Shown here in pieces: positions 56,459-64,000 of a stretch of DNA of 64,000 nt. Location: positions 682,001-746,000 of the forward strand of contig NZ_JBCMUN010000005.1 of NCBI RefSeq assembly GCF_050467285.1, in the 5' to 3' direction. Position 1 is the first letter of the stretch. The number at the start of each line of letters is the position of its first letter. The notes beneath the pieces were generated by a model. The model was not told the origin of the DNA, ran no database searches, and was given only the letters and a program-made list of their open reading frames with translations. The position numbers and the translations under genes were made by a program. The DNA is from Paenibacillus_E oryzisoli_A. GTDB lineage: Bacteria > Bacillota > Bacilli > Paenibacillales > NBRC-103111.

Positions 56459-58194
56459 TCTCCAACATTTTTCTTTTTGGAAATTGAATTTACAGCTGAC
56501 AATGCCTCAACAATTCTTAACTTTGTCGACTCTTTGTATAAATATCTGGCCCTTCCATCCGAATAATGACTAACAAGATCCGGTTGAATATCATGATCTT
56601 CTAGTAATCGTCGGAGTCTTTTTTCGCCAACTTTGAACTCTCGAAGCAAATCTGAAAAATAATATCCTTTTTCGTTTTGATTCCTTTTTTTTACTTCTAA
56701 CAAACATTTTTTTAGTTCTTCATTATTGAAATACAAGTCACGGAGTGTTGCTACAGAGCATTGTCGAACAGGTACTAACAAACCAGACAAAGCAAATTGG
56801 ATTAATAATTCGATCGATAAATTAAATATATTGAACTTTATTAATGCATCATGGAAACTGATATAATCATTTGGAAGAGATTCAACCATATCTCCACTGC
56901 ATCTATTAAGGAGTAAATTTAAATGATCAAGACTAATTCTTTTCGATTTTCCTGAAAAGTTCGTACTACTTTGAATTAGATTACATCCAATGAGGCTTTC
57001 AATGGATGATGCATGTATGCCAAGTATAAGAGATGCTTCTTTTTTAGTAATCCATCGTTTCTCTTCTTCGAGATACGTGTTGAGACTAATAGAATCAACG
57101 TAATATTCGTTTTTCGAACTCTGTTTCATTAAAACTAAATTGTCCTCTTGTAGTCGAGATAACTTTCCATATGTAACCCCCTTTTCAGTCTTAACCTCCT
57201 CGCGGCGAATTAATTTCCTTTTTTGAAGTAATTCAGGTACCACCTTAAACACCCCAAAATCACGTCTTATAACCCCACTTTCCAATTTCTGAATACAGTA
57301 AGAATGAAAGGCCTCTTTCAACGCTGAGTAACAATCGTTTCTAAGTAGTAATTCAAATTTTTGAAATGCATCATATCTACGCATACCTTTATACTTTGAT
57401 AGAAACAGATCAAGTACTTGAAATAAATTTTTAGGAAACTCAGAATACATCCAATCCACATTAGAAAAAGCTATAGCAAGATTCGTACTACTTTTAATCT
57501 TATCTTTACTATTATAAAAAACGTCTATAGGCTCCTGATTATACCCCGTAAAATCGATGCAGCCGTTAATAAACACAAAGCTTGTATAGACTAATTCAAG
57601 GTAATTAACTTTTTCAAGTTGAAAGATGTTCGATTTTGTATTATTCATCAATATCCCAAAGAGTCTAGATTGTGAATCTGCAAAGCGATCATGGTGAATA
57701 TGAGTTAAGCTACTTTCCTTAAGTTGAAATAAACAAACCTTACAACGCTTCTGGATGAAATCAAAAAAATCCAAAGTTCTTTTACAAAAAGAGCATCTTT
57801 CCCGTAGTAAGATAAAATGTTTAGGACACATTTTCATGGGTAAAATACACCACTCTAAACGATGATAGTAATTTTCTCGAATACATGATGGGCAATATTT
57901 TAGATTATTATTTTGAATTAGTTTGTTTTTCCAAGAATCATTGAGGAAACTAAGAATTCGATCATTGTTATTTATTGAATTACTGTCTGTGACTGGTATC
58001 CATGGACAAATACTCATCATAACCTGGTTAGTGATTTCATTATTTTGAAGTTGCGCTAAGGTCAGATTCTTATCCTTAAAATAATCTGTATTGGGCAAAA
58101 AATGATTTGCTTGAAATAATCGAAACAAATAACCAGACAAACTTTCATCAAAAAAATGCTTCAAACGTATTGGCAAATAAGTACCCCTAGTCAT
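56455..58194 (-). CDS. tnsD: TniQ/TnsD-family target-site selector
   Basis: 579 residues. N-terminal TniQ domain (LPIRLKHFFDESLSGYLFRL). A zinc-binding cluster at ~98-150 has CPSC, His, MCPKHF, CSFC and CKVC. Helix-turn-helix-like segments follow (WITKKEASLILGIHASSIES; LREFKVGEKRLRRLLEDHDI). Full-length TniQ proteins of this type bind a fixed chromosomal sequence and recruit TnsC. As the element sits in sigK, this protein is the natural candidate for recognising sigK DNA. It shares one base with the Mu_C-like ORF upstream and four with the gene downstream. Confidence 0.88.
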   Translation of the reverse strand: MTRGTYLPIRLKHFFDESLSGYLFRLFQANHFLPNTDYFKDKNLTLAQLQNNEITNQVMMSICPWIPVTDSNSINNNDRILSFLNDSWKNKLIQNNNLKYCPSCIRENYYHRLEWCILPMKMCPKHFILLRERCSFCKRTLDFFDFIQKRCKVCLFQLKESSLTHIHHDRFADSQSRLFGILMNNTKSNIFQLEKVNYLELVYTSFVFINGCIDFTGYNQEPIDVFYNSKDKIKSSTNLAIAFSNVDWMYSEFPKNLFQVLDLFLSKYKGMRRYDAFQKFELLLRNDCYSALKEAFHSYCIQKLESGVIRRDFGVFKVVPELLQKRKLIRREEVKTEKGVTYGKLSRLQEDNLVLMKQSSKNEYYVDSISLNTYLEEEKRWITKKEASLILGIHASSIESLIGCNLIQSSTNFSGKSKRISLDHLNLLLNRCSGDMVESLPNDYISFHDALIKFNIFNLSIELLIQFALSGLLVPVRQCSVATLRDLYFNNEELKKCLLEVKKRNQNEKGYYFSDLLREFKVGEKRLRRLLEDHDIQPDLVSHYSDGRARYLYKESTKLRIVEALSAVNSISKKKNVGE

Positions 58195-58523
58195 TAATTT
58201 TTCTTCCTTTTGCGTTCTTTAATCTGTTGCTTTAAATCGTGTAACAACTTATAATACCCGTCTAAGTTATTGTTAGTAGTGTCATAGTGCTGTATTTGGA
58301 GTGCTATATCTAAACAGCCATTTTCAAGAGTAATTAAGAGATAGTCATCATTTTCTGAATCAACGAACACTTTTAGCATCCGAGGGCTTGGTGATATCTG
58401 AAACCATTGATTACGAATTGCCCAATGTGATGAATAATACTTATCCTTGAACTTAATGCCTTTCTCAGTAACCTCTGACATCGCAGGAACATAAATACTC
58501 CGGTCGTCATTAATATGCTTCAT
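58194..58523 (-). CDS. Small free-standing Mu_C-like (transposase C-terminal beta-barrel) protein
   Basis: 109 residues from ATG 58523, which has AGGAGGG 8 bases before (a start further upstream lacks a ribosome site). The middle reads VTEKGIKFKDKYYSSHWAIR ... MLKVFVDSENDDYLLITLEN, which follows the beta-barrel domain (Mu_C) found at the C-terminus of Mu and Tn7-type transposases. Here it stands alone, directly before tniQ with a one-base overlap (TAATG). Function is unknown; it may bind transposon or target DNA, or the TnsB complex. The family match is by eye. Confidence 0.7.
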   Translation of the reverse strand: MKHINDDRSIYVPAMSEVTEKGIKFKDKYYSSHWAIRNQWFQISPSPRMLKVFVDSENDDYLLITLENGCLDIALQIQHYDTTNNNLDGYYKLLHDLKQQIKERKRKKN

Positions 58524-58641
58524 ATGAATCCCTCCTATGAATCTATTAATACTAGATTCTCCATCTAACCGAAAAATAATACGTATAGATAACAAAATAA
58601 TAATTATATTACTTTTACAATCATGTTTTTATAAACAATTC

Positions 58642-58671
58642 TTGTCTACACTTTTTATGAGGTGTAGACAA
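58642..58671. promoter_or_regulatory. Perfect palindromic operator over the xre start codon
   Basis: TTGTCTACAC (58642-58651) is exactly inverted as GTGTAGACAA (58662-58671), with a 10-base spacer. The right arm reaches the A of the xre start codon. A repressor bound here would block xre itself and perhaps the divergent mu_C-tniQ operon. Confidence 0.75.
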
Positions 58672-59021
58672 TGTCCGATCACGATCACGTTCAGGTTCTA
58701 CTTGGAAAGCGAATTCGAGATTTAAGAAAAGCAAAGGGATATTCTCAAGAATATTTAGCTGAAATTTCAGGATTTCATTACACGTATATTGGCGGTTTAG
58801 AACGCGCTCAAAAGAATATCACTTTGGCAAACCTAATCAAAATTGCTTGTGCTCTGGATGTTGGAGTTTACGATTTATTTGCATACAATAAATTAAGTTC
58901 ATCAGTTGATAAAAAGTCTTCAGATATTGAAAAAATAATTGAAGTTCTAATTAAACTCCCCAACAAAGACGTTAGAAAGATTAAAGATTTCGTATACGGC
59001 ATGTTTGAAGATAAAATATGA
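58671..59021 (+). CDS. XRE-family helix-turn-helix regulator of the Tn7-like element
   Basis: 116 residues. The N-terminal XRE domain (LGKRIRDLRKAKGYSQEYLA; LERAQKNITLANLIKIACAL) is followed by a short helical tail (~75-116) likely for dimer formation. It is the only plus-strand gene of the element, located between tnsC and the mu_C-tniQ operon. A 10+10 bp palindrome covers its start codon. It probably represses transposition genes, and its removal could switch the element on. Confidence 0.88.
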   Translation: MSDHDHVQVLLGKRIRDLRKAKGYSQEYLAEISGFHYTYIGGLERAQKNITLANLIKIACALDVGVYDLFAYNKLSSSVDKKSSDIEKIIEVLIKLPNKDVRKIKDFVYGMFEDKI

Positions 59022-59055
59022 GTGGAGGTAATTCTCCCCCACTTTTTCACTCAAA

Positions 59056-59087
59056 AAAAGAGGACTCCTTAAGCGGAGTCCTCTTTT
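59056..59087. terminator. Bidirectional terminator between xre and tnsC
   Basis: AAGAGGACTCC and GGAGTCCTCTT form an 11-bp stem with A-run on the left and T-run on the right. It closes xre (plus) and tnsC (minus). Confidence 0.85.
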
Positions 59088-60037
59088 GATTCTAATTCAG
59101 CGGCCAAGATTTTAGCCATATCCTTCTCAGCGAATTCACCGATAATATTTTTTTGCGCTTTTGCAAGGACTGTGCCATCTAATTTTTTTAATACATCGAA
59201 ATCATTAAAATCTTCTTCCATAACCCCTATGATTTCGAAGGATTCCCTTAGAATTGGTTTAATCCATCCAACTAACCCTCCAGTTAGACTGTGAAGTAAA
59301 TCAGGAAAAGCACTATTATCCTTTGACCAATCCAGTAATTCTGGAGGTGGAGAAAGTTGCTCCTCTATATTCTTAATAAACTCTCTAAACGCGTGGTCAC
59401 ACTTATCAAAATGATTCAATACTGTTTTAGGATACCGCCGAATGTGTTGAGTATTTAAAGTTCTGAGTTCTTCTATGGCAATAGTCCCCGCGCATACTAA
59501 ACAAACATCAGCTGAATTGGCTATATCCTTAATATTTTCCATTACAGCTTTTCGTGTGACAAATGTTGAAGCTAATAAATAATCCAACTCATCAATAATG
59601 AGCATTTCAACCCTTAATTTCTTCATCATGTCGAAAGCTTGAGTTTTAATTATATCAACATCTGCATTACGAGCTGGTAATTCCATTGCCTTAAGAATGT
59701 TATTGTAGAATGCTTTATACGTAAACGGGATGGGAAGAGTCATATAGATAACAGGTTTTAGATCAGTTTCAGTTTCCTTATCGTCCACAACCGTCCAACC
59801 CTTATTCTTTTTAACATATTTTTTCAAAGTCATGGATTTACCAGCTCCTGATTTTCCTTCAACAAATATATGGATAGGAGCTTCCTCACTGTCTACACCA
59901 TTTCTTTTATTCCTCCGATTTGTATTCAGTCTTTTCCAAATTCGTGTAACCTCATCATGTTCAACAAAAAAATTATTAATTCTGTCCTGAAACTCTTTAT
60001 GATCTTTACTAATCATAGATGCTCTCAATCCTTTCAT
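59069..60037 (-). CDS. tnsC: Tn7 transposition regulator TnsC (AAA+ ATPase)
   Basis: 322 residues. Walker A VEGKSGAGKSMTLKK (~60), Walker B VEMLIIDELDYLL (~148), sensor region around VCLVCAGTIAIEELRTLNTQ, Arg-rich segment RRYPKTVL. TnsC couples target selection by TniQ to the TnsAB transposase through ATP-dependent filaments. Start uncertain: ATG 60037, or the ATG seven codons downstream; neither has an ideal ribosome site. A terminator lies between tnsB and this gene, so it probably has its own promoter. Confidence 0.9.
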   Translation of the reverse strand: MKGLRASMISKDHKEFQDRINNFFVEHDEVTRIWKRLNTNRRNKRNGVDSEEAPIHIFVEGKSGAGKSMTLKKYVKKNKGWTVVDDKETETDLKPVIYMTLPIPFTYKAFYNNILKAMELPARNADVDIIKTQAFDMMKKLRVEMLIIDELDYLLASTFVTRKAVMENIKDIANSADVCLVCAGTIAIEELRTLNTQHIRRYPKTVLNHFDKCDHAFREFIKNIEEQLSPPPELLDWSKDNSAFPDLLHSLTGGLVGWIKPILRESFEIIGVMEEDFNDFDVLKKLDGTVLAKAQKNIIGEFAEKDMAKILAAELESKEDSA

Positions 60038-60111
60038 TCTTTTTTACAAGTATCTCCTAGCCAAGTTAAATATAATCTCCGTTCAGCTTCCTTTCTATAA
60101 ATGTAAGTAAC

Positions 60112-60135
60112 AAAAGAGGCCCTACGGCCTCTTTC
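60112..60135 (-). terminator. Terminator of tnsAB
   Basis: AAAGAGGCC (60113-60121) pairs with GGCCTCTTT (60126-60134); on the minus strand TTTTG follows. It lies just after the tnsB stop. Confidence 0.75.
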
Positions 60136-60138
60136 TCT

Positions 60139-62247
60139 TTAGATCTCTGTCCCATTACGTTGGTTATTGTATCTTTCTATCAAGCTTTGTGTTTGTGAGG
60201 TCGAAGACCTTACAGTTGGCTCAGGCGCTGGAAGAGTCACTGATAAATTACTTACTTTATTCAAAATATGCTTCCGCATTGAAGCATTTTTATTTACCAT
60301 TGTTTCAAAGCGTTCTTTAATCATTTTTTTTCCTTCTACAATTTGATCGGAGCCCGGAATTTGCCTTTTGTTAATTTTCCCCTTATCAATTAAAACCTTT
60401 CTGATTGCCCTATATAGCGCCCTACTCATTCCTTGTACTTGCTCTGCAGGCGGTGAGATAGATGGCACCTCAATATAGGTCTGATTGGTTGTATCTAGAA
60501 TATAAATTTTGGATATATCTCTTACATCATACTTAATCTTTACATTTTTTTTAAGACGAGTATTAATAAACCGGCTAGTTTCAGGCGAGGCATATCTTAC
60601 ATTATCCTCCCGAATTCCATCTTTATCGTAGGACTTCATGTCAACCGGAAGCAATTTGATGAGGTAGCTTTCCTCTTGATCAGTCGGGATACTCGGTGGA
60701 TAGCCCATAATATTAACCGCTTCATAAAATCTTACAGCAGGGGTATCTTGATCAAGCGGTAAGCCTTTATGTGTATCAAAATGATATACATCAACAAAAT
60801 ATCGTACAAGCAGTTCTGTTAAATCAGAAAGAGTAAGAATCGCTTCTTTTCTCGCTGCTTGACGATCCTCTGCTTTACTTCCTTTATTGTAATATCCTAA
60901 TAATTCTTCTAGAAACTCATCATTAATTGTTCTAAAGTATCGTTCTATAATCCCTCCATACCTTGGAGTCGCTATTGGCCTAAATCTAACTTCAGCGTGC
61001 AGTTCATCTTCAATCATGCTCTTCACGTAAGCATTGTTGAATTCAGTACCATTATCCATGTAGAATACAGTCGGAATTCCATGCATTTCCCAATCGTTAA
61101 TCGTACCGTAATTTTGTTTAGCTCTTTTTAAACATAATCCGTTGTAAACTGCACACATTACTTTATGACCAGATGGACTTTGGAATGAAAGGTCAAATCC
61201 CCAGATCATTCTTGTATATACATCAATTGCAAGGGTTAACCAAGGTTCACCAAGATCGCTGCCTGTGGTCTCGTCAATTAATTTTATTGGGAGCTGTGCA
61301 TGATCAATCTCAATAACATGTAGAGGGCTTTTTGCGAAGTATCCTGAGACCCGTTGTGTTACAGGGTCGTGGTATTCTGCTTCCATGTTACCTTTCGATA
61401 ACCTATCGTATATTTGTGAATTAATTCTTTGTACCATTTTGTATACTGTGTCATAAAGCAGTGGTTCTAAGCTCTTTGCAGAACAAAGGATTTCCAAGTC
61501 AGAGTGAAGATGACTAATTTTCCTTCTTTTCTTTGCTAAAAAACGCTTAATACCATGCTCAATTACAGAAATGTATGCTTCATTATCGATCCTACAGTAA
61601 ATCGTATCAAGAATAATTTCATCTTTTTTGGGATGTCGAATTTGAATAGCCTTCTCATCCTCCCTTGAATGTGTATTATAGTACCTTTTTGAGATGAGTC
61701 CTTCAACTCCAAAATTCCCCCTGTTATTTTCAGAATCATAATAGTCCTTTAGGTACCTTTCTAACTGTCTTGTACCTCTTTTCTTTCCCCCTAGTTCTTG
61801 TGACTTACCCGATATCCTCTCTAGAAGCCCTTTTTTTGTTATGTCAGCTATGGTTTCATTATCCTTTAGTAACAACGATTTGTAATGTTCATTAAAAGAA
61901 TTTAGAGCGTACAAATCGCCTTGTTTAATTTTATCGAAGAGAAGTAAAGGCTTAACCAGATTGAGTCTCTCAAAAGTTTTTTTCTTCCTCTCCGGACTTA
62001 ATGTATCCAGCATGAATGACACTTTTTTTTCTTCATTAGATTGGATTTTTGCAGATCTCTGCATGGCACCATCAGCTATTTTAAATGTAGGATCCTCAAT
62101 TAAGGAAATGTAACTTATTTCTCTTATTTTCTTATCCCCATCTTCTCGATAATAAAAAATACTTGGTGGCTTAATATCATGAACGAAAAATTTGACTCCA
62201 TTTAGATAAAACTCATCGTCAATAGCCAATGGATTATGTAATTTCAT
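60139..62247 (-). CDS. tnsB: Tn7-like transposase TnsB (DDE)
   Basis: 702 residues. N-terminal DNA-binding helical domains (~1-280). rve/RNase H core has catalytic Asp in HVIEIDHAQLPIK (~312), Asp in FYMDNGTEF (~396) and Glu in GGIIERYFRTI (~434). A Mu_C-like barrel (~520-620) and a positively charged tail (IRKVLIDKGKINKR ... ) end the protein. It cuts the 3' ends of the element and joins them to target DNA, together with TnsA. It starts 5 bases after the tnsA stop. All catalytic residues are present. Confidence 0.93.
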   Translation of the reverse strand: MKLHNPLAIDDEFYLNGVKFFVHDIKPPSIFYYREDGDKKIREISYISLIEDPTFKIADGAMQRSAKIQSNEEKKVSFMLDTLSPERKKKTFERLNLVKPLLLFDKIKQGDLYALNSFNEHYKSLLLKDNETIADITKKGLLERISGKSQELGGKKRGTRQLERYLKDYYDSENNRGNFGVEGLISKRYYNTHSREDEKAIQIRHPKKDEIILDTIYCRIDNEAYISVIEHGIKRFLAKKRRKISHLHSDLEILCSAKSLEPLLYDTVYKMVQRINSQIYDRLSKGNMEAEYHDPVTQRVSGYFAKSPLHVIEIDHAQLPIKLIDETTGSDLGEPWLTLAIDVYTRMIWGFDLSFQSPSGHKVMCAVYNGLCLKRAKQNYGTINDWEMHGIPTVFYMDNGTEFNNAYVKSMIEDELHAEVRFRPIATPRYGGIIERYFRTINDEFLEELLGYYNKGSKAEDRQAARKEAILTLSDLTELLVRYFVDVYHFDTHKGLPLDQDTPAVRFYEAVNIMGYPPSIPTDQEESYLIKLLPVDMKSYDKDGIREDNVRYASPETSRFINTRLKKNVKIKYDVRDISKIYILDTTNQTYIEVPSISPPAEQVQGMSRALYRAIRKVLIDKGKINKRQIPGSDQIVEGKKMIKERFETMVNKNASMRKHILNKVSNLSVTLPAPEPTVRSSTSQTQSLIERYNNQRNGTEI

Positions 62248-62252
62248 ATCAA

Positions 62253-63002
62253 TTACTTCCCTTCAAACAACAGATTAATATCATGAAATAACGATCCAAA
62301 TGAAACTTCGCTTGTGTGATCGATCTTTTTATTTATGTTCGTCACTAAAGTTCCGGTAGCGATCATATGAAAAATTAGTGGCAACACGTGTCGATAATCC
62401 ACTTTTGGTTCAAAACTTTTAGCTACGCGGATCACCTCTACTTTATGAAGGTAGTTTATCCGACGAATAATTTCTGGTATCAAGTCGCAGTAATATTCTC
62501 TTGGCCGCAAGTAATTCACTAGCCACAAAATATTGTCTTTAATGATTTCTGGTATCGATACCTTGGGATTCACCAATTCGTATTCCCAGCCTTGTCGTTT
62601 AGCATAATCCTCACAAGCTAAAAATAAGTCTGGATTTTGTTCGACTTTTTTATTGCCCCCTTTAATTTGAAATAATTTAGGCCGAGAGCCTTCTCTAAAA
62701 GTAAGAACATCTGGAACATGTTGCTCTTCTTTTAGTAAGTACTCTTTAGTTAATCTGTTTTTTGGAACAATCACTGGTTGTTCATAATACCGGATAGTTG
62801 CGAAATCCAGTTCTAACAAGTAGTAGAACAAACACTCTCCCCAGAATGACTCATACTGAACTCCCCGCTTCATTTTGTGGCTATACATACTGCCAATCAA
62901 ATGTTCGAACTCGCGGCTGCCTTTGTTAGATACATTACGTTTTCTCGAGTATAAATCATCCTCTTTGTTCCAATCTTTCTTGGCGCTCCAGTTGTTTACC
63001 AT
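62253..63002 (-). CDS. tnsA: Tn7-like endonuclease TnsA
   Basis: 249 residues; ATG after AGGAGGG. Restriction-enzyme-like nuclease fold: Glu in ESFWGECLFYYLLE, Asp in HVPDVLTFREG, and Lys in KLFQIKGG (~45-125). A C-terminal helical domain follows (~130-249; ACEDYAKRQGWEYELVNPKV). TnsA cuts the 5' ends so that the element moves by cut-and-paste. Its nuclease residues look intact. It lies first in the tnsAB operon. Confidence 0.9.
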   Translation of the reverse strand: MVNNWSAKKDWNKEDDLYSRKRNVSNKGSREFEHLIGSMYSHKMKRGVQYESFWGECLFYYLLELDFATIRYYEQPVIVPKNRLTKEYLLKEEQHVPDVLTFREGSRPKLFQIKGGNKKVEQNPDLFLACEDYAKRQGWEYELVNPKVSIPEIIKDNILWLVNYLRPREYYCDLIPEIIRRINYLHKVEVIRVAKSFEPKVDYRHVLPLIFHMIATGTLVTNINKKIDHTSEVSFGSLFHDINLLFEGK

Positions 63003-63082
63003 TTACCACCCTCCTGAAAGTGACACTTTACGTTCCATTTATTAAAACAGTGTTTCCTGTTTGAATATTATTAAACGAATAA

Positions 63083-63130
63083 AAACAAAAATCCTCGACT
63101 ACTCAGATATTCCTGATTAGTCGAGGATTT
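63083..63130 (-). terminator. Terminator of the HEPN gene
   Basis: AAATCCTCGACTA (63089-63101) is exactly inverted as TAGTCGAGGATTT (63118-63130). On the minus strand TTGTTTTTA follows. Confidence 0.85.
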
Positions 63131-63195
63131 AAATTTGAGGAGCATGACATTGCCACTGAACAACTACTGAGAATAGAAAAGAAGCAAGGAAGTAT

Positions 63196-64000
63196 TCACC
63201 GAGTCAAAACTTTGTCTACAATCACCTTAATTTCGTCGTCGTTATATCCGGCAAGCTTTAATACAATACAGTAGTTGAGGTGCTCTACCAAACGTATAGA
63301 GGAAATTACGTCATGGTCCGGCTCATGTTCTCGCTTCTCGTGAGCGAGTTCATTCCGCCACTTGTTGGCAACAATTGCGAGCTGTGTGACGTCATCCCCG
63401 AAGTAATCAGACAAAATAACCTTCAGTCCAGACCAGTTATTATAACCGTTATAAACATTGCAGATTTTATCCTGTAGTGATACAGACGGTCTGAGCGAGT
63501 CGCGCAGCCGTTTAGCCTTCTTTTTCTTCTCTCCTTTTTGCTCAGTAATGTAACTTTCGATTAATGCTCTTATCTCATCATAGACTTGTATTGTTTCCTC
63601 AGATGAGATCTCGGGCAGAAACGTCCTCTGGTAGTATTCAAATGCGGCTGTTATGTGCAGACACTGCTTAAGATCAAGCAACCTTCTGGCAGCACAGGAT
63701 GAATGTATACTATGAACGGAAACCTTATCATCAAGGAATAAAGATAACAGACTCTCGAAGGCAGGCTCCAGATCGATAAACCGGATGGTCTTCGCGATTA
63801 CTTTCGACTCTTCAGGATCCTCTTTGTATTTGTTTAAGACAAAAAGTTCAGAAGAGACAGGAACTTCCTTGTGAACGAATATTTCCTTGCCCTCGGAATC
63901 TTTATAACCTATTCGCTGGAAATCCCCCACCAAAATGGCACTGTTAATAGCTATGTTTTGCCGATTGCATATAAAGCTAAAGAAGTGTTGAATCAGATAA
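63196..64000 (-). CDS. HEPN-domain protein, ApeA-like; probable antiphage cargo (5' end outside window)
   Basis: The frame is open from the stop at 63196 to the window edge (~268 codons seen). An internal TTG at 63933 is not the true start, because LIQHFFSFICNRQNIAINSA continues in frame upstream and fits a helical ApeA-like N-terminal region. The C-terminal half has the HEPN ribonuclease signature Rx4H in KWRNELAHEK (63340-63357). HEPN/ApeA proteins are abortive-infection-type defence factors that cleave RNA upon phage attack. The gene lies beyond tnsA on the same strand, with its own terminator, in the place of transposon cargo. Confidence 0.8.
   Translation of the reverse strand, partial: YLIQHFFSFICNRQNIAINSAILVGDFQRIGYKDSEGKEIFVHKEVPVSSELFVLNKYKEDPEESKVIAKTIRFIDLEPAFESLLSLFLDDKVSVHSIHSSCAARRLLDLKQCLHITAAFEYYQRTFLPEISSEETIQVYDEIRALIESYITEQKGEKKKKAKRLRDSLRPSVSLQDKICNVYNGYNNWSGLKVILSDYFGDDVTQLAIVANKWRNELAHEKREHEPDHDVISSIRLVEHLNYCIVLKLAGYNDDEIKVIVDKVLTR

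Larger units (their letters stand above)
55586..64000. mobile_element. Tn7-like transposon inserted in sigK (right end outside window)
   Basis: The sigK homology stops at ~55585, and TGTGAACCATTC begins, as expected for a Tn7-type end (5'-TGT). GACAT (55581-55585) is the candidate 5-bp target copy. Genes in order from the sigK junction: unknown ORF, tniQ/tnsD, Mu_C-like ORF, xre (opposite strand), tnsC, tnsB, tnsA, HEPN gene. No opposite end or sigK 5' half is seen up to 64000, so the element continues. The terminal repeat cannot be checked without the other end. Confidence 0.75.

Noticed and set aside
58194..58595. Longer form of the Mu_C-like ORF starting at 58595
   Set aside because: The upstream start has no ribosome site. 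ATG 58523 has AGGAGGG at the right distance and gives a better domain fit.
54957..63165. A ~22-base near-direct repeat (TGACTTTACCACTGTACAACTA at 54957; TGACATTGCCACTGAACAACTA at ~63144) outside and inside the Tn7 region
   Set aside because: It is tempting as transposon-end sequence, but the copies are in the same orientation, not inverted, and have 3 mismatches. A match of this quality is expected a few times by chance in 64 kb.
1..64000. CRISPR arrays, tRNA or rRNA genes
   Set aside because: No regularly spaced short repeats with unique spacers were seen, and no sequence resembling tRNA or rRNA genes was noticed on either strand.

Overview
The window looks like the chromosome of a spore-forming, polysaccharide-degrading Firmicute, most likely Paenibacillus or a close relative. 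The evidence is a GerA-type germinant receptor operon, a broken copy of the mother-cell sigma factor sigK, an S-layer-homology surface protein, YesS-type AraC sensors, and a sugar-transport operon containing DUF5696 and NHL/Yip1 proteins. Almost every gene is on the minus strand.

Region 1 (1-18.4 kb) is a carbohydrate-utilisation locus in decay. It has an exo-beta-1,3-galactanase-like GH43, a large GH2 enzyme with FN3 domains, a GH16 enzyme with tandem carbohydrate-binding domains, a solute-binding lipoprotein and its membrane AraC sensor. Between these lie a permease remnant (internal deletion plus frameshift) and a glycosyl-hydrolase pseudogene split by a 3.4-kb IS21-like element. That element has a defective transposase, iterated 22-bp end repeats, a 4-bp target duplication, and two passenger genes (M24 peptidase and Cof-type HAD hydrolase).

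Region 2 (18.8-46.9 kb) is intact. It holds a small membrane protein, an AraC regulator, the SLH protein, a GH2 enzyme, a LacI regulator, a class B PBP, and a tightly packed operon with one ABC ATPase, two permease pairs and two solute-binding proteins. One of those solute-binding proteins carries N-terminal carbohydrate-binding-like domains. A GH110 alpha-galactosidase-type gene and a second, very similar LacI gene lie upstream of the operon. AT-rich motifs built on TTTAGTTTAA / TTAAACTAAA occur in the promoters of several of these units and suggest one regulon. The enzyme set points to galactose-rich glycans (galactan, arabinogalactan or alpha-Gal-capped chains).

Region 3 (47-54.8 kb) has a ger receptor operon (order B-A-C), a large beta-helix/ricin/LamG secreted protein, and another permease remnant. 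A two-hairpin 3'-UTR repeat occurs three times in the window, at about 1.7, 14.5 and 54.4 kb.

Region 4 (55-64 kb) is the most remarkable. A Tn7-like transposon interrupts sigK. Its visible genes are tnsA, tnsB, tnsC, an XRE regulator on the opposite strand with a perfect operator palindrome, a free-standing Mu_C-like small ORF, tnsD/tniQ, and an unrecognised gene overlapping tniQ. A HEPN (ApeA-like) gene, probably defensive cargo, runs off the right edge. The 5' half of sigK is not in the window. The 3' half also carries a one-base frameshift.
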